Shown here in pieces: positions 60,601 to 64,000 of a stretch of DNA of 64,000 bases. The first letter of the stretch is position 1, and each line of letters opens with the position of its first letter. Both the position numbers and the translations under genes were made by a program. A model generated the notes under the pieces. That model was not told where the DNA came from. It searched no databases and saw only the letters and a list, made by a program, of their open reading frames with translations. The stretch lies in the NCBI RefSeq assembly GCF_900105395.1, contig NZ_LT629775.1, forward strand, positions 8,955,501-9,019,500, written 5' to 3'. The stretch is from Streptomyces sp. TLI_053. Lineage in GTDB: Bacteria; Actinomycetota; Actinomycetes; Streptomycetales; Streptomycetaceae.

Positions 60601-63600
60601 GCTGGCCGGTGACGGTCCCGACCCGATCCGCCCCGACGGCCCGTTCAAGGACCTCGGCTTCACCTCGGCCACCGCCGTCGAGCTGCGCGGCCGCCTCACC
60701 GCCGCCACCGGCCTGCGGTTGCCCGCCACCCTCGCCTTCGACCACCCCAACCCGACGGCCGTCGCGGCCTTCCTGCTGAACGCGCTGACCGGCCGTCCGG
60801 CCACCGCGGCCCGGCCCGTGCCCGTGCCGCGCACCGTGTCGCCCGCCGACGACCCCGTCGTGATCGTCGGCGCCGCCTGCCGGCTGCCCGGCGGCGTCGC
60901 CTCCCCGGCCGACCTGTGGCGGCTGGTCGCCGAGGGCACCGACGCGATCACCCCCTTCCCGGCCGACCGCGGCTGGGACCTCGACGCCTTGTACGACCCG
61001 GACCCGGCCGTCCCCGGGACCTCCTACGCCCGTCACGGCGGATTCCTGCACGACGCGGGCGGGTTCGACGCCGCGTTCTTCGGGATCTCGCCGCGTGAGG
61101 CGCTGGCGACGGATCCGCAGCAGCGGCTGCTGCTGGAGACCTCCTGGGAACTGCTGGAGCGCGCGGGCATCGACCCGACCTCGCTCAAGGGGCAGCCGGT
61201 CGGTGTCTACGCGGGGCTGATGTACCACGACTACGCCACCGACCTCGCCGAGGTCCCGGACGGCCTGGAGGGCTACCTCGGCACCGGCAACGCCGGTTCG
61301 GTCGCCTCAGGCCGCATCTCCTACACCCTCGGTCTCGAAGGTCCGTCGGTGACGGTGGACACCGCCTGCTCCTCCTCCCTGGTCGCCCTGCACCTGGCCG
61401 CGCAGGCGCTGCGCGACGGCGAGTGCACGCTCGCCCTGGCCGGCGGCGCCGCGATCATGGCCCGGCCGACGTCCTTCGTCGAGTTCTCCCGCCAGCGCGC
61501 GCTCTCCGCCGACGGCCGGGCCCGGGCCTACGCGGACGGTGCCGACGGCACCGCCTGGGCCGAGGGCGTGGGTCTGGTGCTGCTGGAGCGGTTGTCGGAC
61601 GCCCGGCGGCTGGGGCACGAGGTGCTGGCGGTGGTGCGGGGTTCGGCGGTGAACCAGGACGGTGCGTCCAACGGTCTGACGGCTCCGAACGGTCCCTCGC
61701 AGGAGCGGGTGATCCTCGCCGCGCTCGCCAACGCGGGGCTGACTCCCACGGATGTCGATGCCGTCGAGGGCCACGGGACGGGGACCTCGCTGGGCGACCC
61801 GATCGAGGCGCAGGCGGTGCTGGCCACCTACGGTCAGGGCCGTTCGGCCGAACAGCCGCTCTGGCTGGGGTCGTTGAAGTCCAACATCGGCCACACCCAG
61901 GCCGCCGCCGGTGTCGCCGGTGTGATCAAGATGGTCGAGGCGCTGCGGCACGGTGTGCTGCCCAAGAGCCTGCACATCGACGTGCCCAGCACCAAGGTGG
62001 ACTGGGAGTCCGGCGCGGTCGCCCTGCTCACCGAGCAGCGGGCCTGGCCGGAGGTCGACCGGCCGCGCCGCGCCGCCGTCTCCTCCTTCGGTGTCAGCGG
62101 CACCAACGCCCACGTCATCCTGGAGCAGGCCCCCGCCCAGGAGCCGGCGAACCGGCCGGTGCCCGTCGGACTCGACGGCGAACTCGACGCCGGTTCCGGC
62201 ACCCCGGTGCCCTGGCTGCTCTCCGCCCGTTCCCCCGAGGCCCTGCGCGAACAGGCCGACCAGCTCGCCCAGTTCGCCGGGGCCAGGCCCGTCGCCGAGG
62301 CACCGGCCGTCGCGCGTGCGCTCGCCGGCTCCCGGGCCGCGCTGGAACGGCGGGCCGTCGTGGTCGCCGCCGACCGGACGCGGGCGCTGAGCGGGCTGCG
62401 GGCGCTGGCCGACGGCGAGGCCGCGGCCGGGCTGGTGTCGGGTCGGGCGGAGGTGAGTGGTCGTTCGGTGTTCGTGTTCCCGGGTCAGGGTTCGCAGTGG
62501 GTGGGGATGGGTCGGCGGTTGCTGGCCGAGTCGGCGGTGTTCGCGCGGGCCCTGGAGGAGGCCGCGGAGGCGCTGGAGCCCTATACCGACTGGTCGTTGT
62601 CGGATGTGGTGAATCAGGTGCCGGGTGCCGCTTCGCTGGAGCGGGTGGATGTGGTGCAGCCGGTGTCGTTCGCGGTGAACGTGGCGCTGGCCCGCCTCTG
62701 GGCGTCGCTGGGTGTGGTGCCGGACGCGGTGGTCGGCCATTCGCAGGGGGAGATCGCGGCGGCGCACGTGGCCGGGATCCTGTCGCTGGAGGACGCGGCG
62801 GCGGTGGTGGCGTTGCGTTCGCAGGCCATCGCGCGGGGTCTGGCGGGACGCGGTGGCATGGTGTCGATCGGGCTGCCGCTCGCAGAGGTGAGCGGCGCAC
62901 TGCCCGACGGTGTGGAGGTCGCGGCCGTCAACGGGCCGTCCTCCGTGGTTGTCGCCGGTGACCCGGCCGGTCTGGACACCGTGGTGGCCGCCTTCGAGGA
63001 GCGCGGCGCCCGGGTGCGCCGGATCCCCGTCGACTACGCCTCGCACACCGCGCACGTGGAGTCCATCGAGGCGGAACTCGCCCAGCTGCTGGGCTCGGTG
63101 GAGCCCCGGACCGCCACGATCCCCTTCCTCTCCACCCTGGAGAACCGCTGGTTGGAGGGTCCGGAGCTGGACGCGGGGTACTGGTACCGCAACCTGCGGC
63201 AGAGCGTGCGTTTCGCCGAGGCCGTCGGGACGCTGGCGGGCGAGGGCTTCCGGGCGTTCGTGGAGGTGAGTGCGCATCCCGTGCTGGCGCACGCCGTGGT
63301 GGAGGTCCTGGAGGAGGCCGTCGAGGCGCCGACGGTCGTCACCGGGACCCTGCGGCGCGAGGACGGCGGCTGGGACCGGGTCCTGCTCGCCGCCGCCGAA
63401 CTCCACGTCCGCGGCATCCCCGTCGACTGGTCCACGGCCCACACCGGGGCCGGCGCCGTCCGCCCCTCCGAACTGCCCACCTACCCCTTCCAGCACCAGC
63501 GCTACTGGCTCCGGCCCGGCCGCGCCGCCGGTGACCTCTCCGCCGTCGGACTGGACAAGGCCGGCCACCCGCTGCTGGAGGCCGAACTGCTGCTCGGCGC

Positions 63601-64000
63601 CGAGGAGGGCGCCGTCTTCACCGGCCGGATCACCGAACGCACCCTGCCCTGGCTGGCCGACCACCGGGTCGGCGGCGCGCTGCTGCTGCCCGGCACCGCG
63701 CTGCTCGACGCCCTCGCCCACGTCGGCCGCCGGCTCGGCGCGCCCACCGTCGAGGAACTGACCGTCTCCGCCCCGCTCGTCGTCCCGGACGGCGGCGGCC
63801 TCGACCTCCAGGTCCACGTCGGCGACGCCGAGGACGGCCGCCGCACCGTCCGGCTGCTCACCCGCACCGGCACCGGCCTGCCCTGGCAGGTCAACGCCAC
63901 CGGAACGCTCGCCCCGGAGGGCCCGGAGCCCGCCACCGCCGACGAACTGACGGTCTGGCCGCCCGCCGGAGCCCGTCCGCTCGACCTCGACGGCCTCTAC
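57650..64000 (+). CDS. AHBA-primed type I PKS: loading A-(KR)-ACP, then KS-AT-DH... (3' end off window)
   Basis: This is the first PKS of an ansamycin-type pathway, homologous in layout to RifA. From the ATG at 57650 (AAGGAAG 7 nt upstream), an AMP-forming adenylation domain (about 1-510; YTSGTTGRPKG near 170, DAYGSTETCG, GRIKELIIRGGENI) should activate AHBA. A KR-like domain (about 530-920) has a spoiled cofactor loop, TGADGPAAAA, and is likely inactive, as in other AHBA loading modules. The ACP serine is Ser1006 (LGFTSATAVEL). Extension module 1 has KS (Cys1240 in TACSSS, HGTGTSLGD), AT (Ser1698 in GHSQGE, VDYASH at 1795-1799, methylmalonyl-type) and DH (His2005 in HRVGGALLLP). The reading frame stays open at the window edge, so later domains and modules are outside. 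Confidence 0.95.
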   Translation, partial: MLRTELIRPLPELLAEHARDSSDRTAFRDAVRGVTYAELHTRTGRLAGHLADLRLQPGDRAAILLGNSVEVVESYFGILRAGAIGVPLNPHATEAELTHLLDDSGARVVITDAARAAGLDALARARADLRVIVTGEGPVPAGTLSFETLATTDPATPARDDLGLDDPAWMLYTSGTTGRPKGVLSTQRNCLWSVAACYVPVPGLSAGDRVVWPLPLFHSLSHIACVLSVTAVGATARILDGFAARDVLDAVREESATFLAGVPTMYQQLVRAAREDGFTAPALRMCLVGGAMTTATLRRSFEEAFGAPLIDAYGSTETCGSITVNWPTGARVEGSCGLPVPGLGVRLVDAGTGLDVADGEEGEVWVRGPSVMLGYHNQPEATEQALRGGWYHTGDLARRDGSGYFTITGRIKELIIRGGENIHPAEVEEVLRGVPGVADVAVVGKPHEVLGEVPVAFLVPGPGGLDPEALLAACRERLSYFKVPEELYETERIPRTASGKITRHVLLDAPARLRAAGGSHYEHLFRVDWLPLSSVPGARPAAGTWAVLGADGFGLADALGAAGHPDPAALAASGPLPDAAVLGVGAGTGLRTPGPLAADVEDAVRALDGQLTAWLAEERLTDTVLAVVTRGAAGPGGATDLVQAALRGVVRAARVANPGRFLLVDLDAEENAADALTTAVASGEPELVVRSGVALRPRAARVSAALAHGEPGARFDPRRAVLVTGADGPAAAAVAHHLVAGRGVRRILLTSPHGPADRAAAELAARLTAAGAETTLSALDLADRDALADWLAGPGARFNAVVHTPGAAFPGLGAALAAAVNLHELTAGTELSAFVVHTPTVGPLGTPGAPGEAAAAAFLDALAHHRSRHGLPGLALITGPADGDGRPVPPGLGRLTAQESAAAFDAAHLADHTSLLLLRLDPEGLDALAPQDVPALLRDLIDTPAGPSAPDTATAAALRRRLAGRPAADRQRELLDLVLAETAGLAGDGPDPIRPDGPFKDLGFTSATAVELRGRLTAATGLRLPATLAFDHPNPTAVAAFLLNALTGRPATAARPVPVPRTVSPADDPVVIVGAACRLPGGVASPADLWRLVAEGTDAITPFPADRGWDLDALYDPDPAVPGTSYARHGGFLHDAGGFDAAFFGISPREALATDPQQRLLLETSWELLERAGIDPTSLKGQPVGVYAGLMYHDYATDLAEVPDGLEGYLGTGNAGSVASGRISYTLGLEGPSVTVDTACSSSLVALHLAAQALRDGECTLALAGGAAIMARPTSFVEFSRQRALSADGRARAYADGADGTAWAEGVGLVLLERLSDARRLGHEVLAVVRGSAVNQDGASNGLTAPNGPSQERVILAALANAGLTPTDVDAVEGHGTGTSLGDPIEAQAVLATYGQGRSAEQPLWLGSLKSNIGHTQAAAGVAGVIKMVEALRHGVLPKSLHIDVPSTKVDWESGAVALLTEQRAWPEVDRPRRAAVSSFGVSGTNAHVILEQAPAQEPANRPVPVGLDGELDAGSGTPVPWLLSARSPEALREQADQLAQFAGARPVAEAPAVARALAGSRAALERRAVVVAADRTRALSGLRALADGEAAAGLVSGRAEVSGRSVFVFPGQGSQWVGMGRRLLAESAVFARALEEAAEALEPYTDWSLSDVVNQVPGAASLERVDVVQPVSFAVNVALARLWASLGVVPDAVVGHSQGEIAAAHVAGILSLEDAAAVVALRSQAIARGLAGRGGMVSIGLPLAEVSGALPDGVEVAAVNGPSSVVVAGDPAGLDTVVAAFEERGARVRRIPVDYASHTAHVESIEAELAQLLGSVEPRTATIPFLSTLENRWLEGPELDAGYWYRNLRQSVRFAEAVGTLAGEGFRAFVEVSAHPVLAHAVVEVLEEAVEAPTVVTGTLRREDGGWDRVLLAAAELHVRGIPVDWSTAHTGAGAVRPSELPTYPFQHQRYWLRPGRAAGDLSAVGLDKAGHPLLEAELLLGAEEGAVFTGRITERTLPWLADHRVGGALLLPGTALLDALAHVGRRLGAPTVEELTVSAPLVVPDGGGLDLQVHVGDAEDGRRTVRLLTRTGTGLPWQVNATGTLAPEGPEPATADELTVWPPAGARPLDLDGLY

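Overview
The window comes from a very GC-rich actinomycete, most likely a streptomycete (Streptomyces, Kitasatospora or a relative). The signs are strong third-position GC bias with giant antisense open frames, TTA codons found in regulators, lipoprotein and secreted polysaccharide-degrading enzymes, and modular PKS/NRPS genes. Four blocks can be recognised.

Block 1 (1-9200) is a carbohydrate-utilisation region. It holds a sugar ABC-transporter binding lipoprotein (partial), an IclR-family regulator, a large secreted beta-helix protein with a central CBM2-like module, a 2,5-dioxovalerate/alpha-ketoglutarate-semialdehyde-type dehydrogenase, and a small secreted GH18 chitinase. Related 14-bp palindromes in the intergenic regions suggest one IclR-controlled uronate/pectin regulon.

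Block 2 (9217-45299, all leftward) is a compact, largely translationally coupled PKS/NRPS operon. In order: PKS KS-AT-DH-ER-KR-ACP; PKS KS-(no AT)-ER-degenerate KR-ACP; PKS KS-AT-ACP; NRPS C-A(Ser)-T; PKS KS-AT-KR-DH-T; NRPS C-A(Gly, N-methyltransferase inserted)-T-C-A(aromatic-like)-T-E-C; a free-standing SDR; and a short MbtH. The order acyl chain, serine, malonyl (KR/DH), N-methylglycine, D-amino acid is what a 4-amino-2,4-pentadienoate (APDA) cyclic lipodepsipeptide of the rakicidin/BE-43547/vinylamycin type requires. No thioesterase is visible, so the terminal C domain is the candidate ring-closing ester synthase. Two strong hairpins end the operon.

Block 3 (45955-50134) holds two LuxR-type regulators, each with one in-frame TTA codon (predicted bldA dependence), an O-methyltransferase and a small membrane protein.

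Block 4 (50296-64000) is a 3-amino-5-hydroxybenzoate (AHBA) cassette. Homologues of RifI, RifG, RifN and RifJ run leftward, and homologues of RifK, RifL and RifM run rightward from a shared divergent promoter. They are followed by the start of an AHBA-primed type I PKS (A-degenerate KR-ACP loading module, then KS-AT(methylmalonyl)-DH...) that leaves the window. No amino-DAHP synthase (RifH) or amide synthase (RifF) is seen here.

Whether blocks 2 and 4 make one AHBA-lipodepsipeptide hybrid or are two adjacent clusters cannot be settled from this window. PKS A (38847-45299) has only a short N-terminus before its KS and no docking helix, which favours a separate diffusible acyl starter and therefore two pathways.
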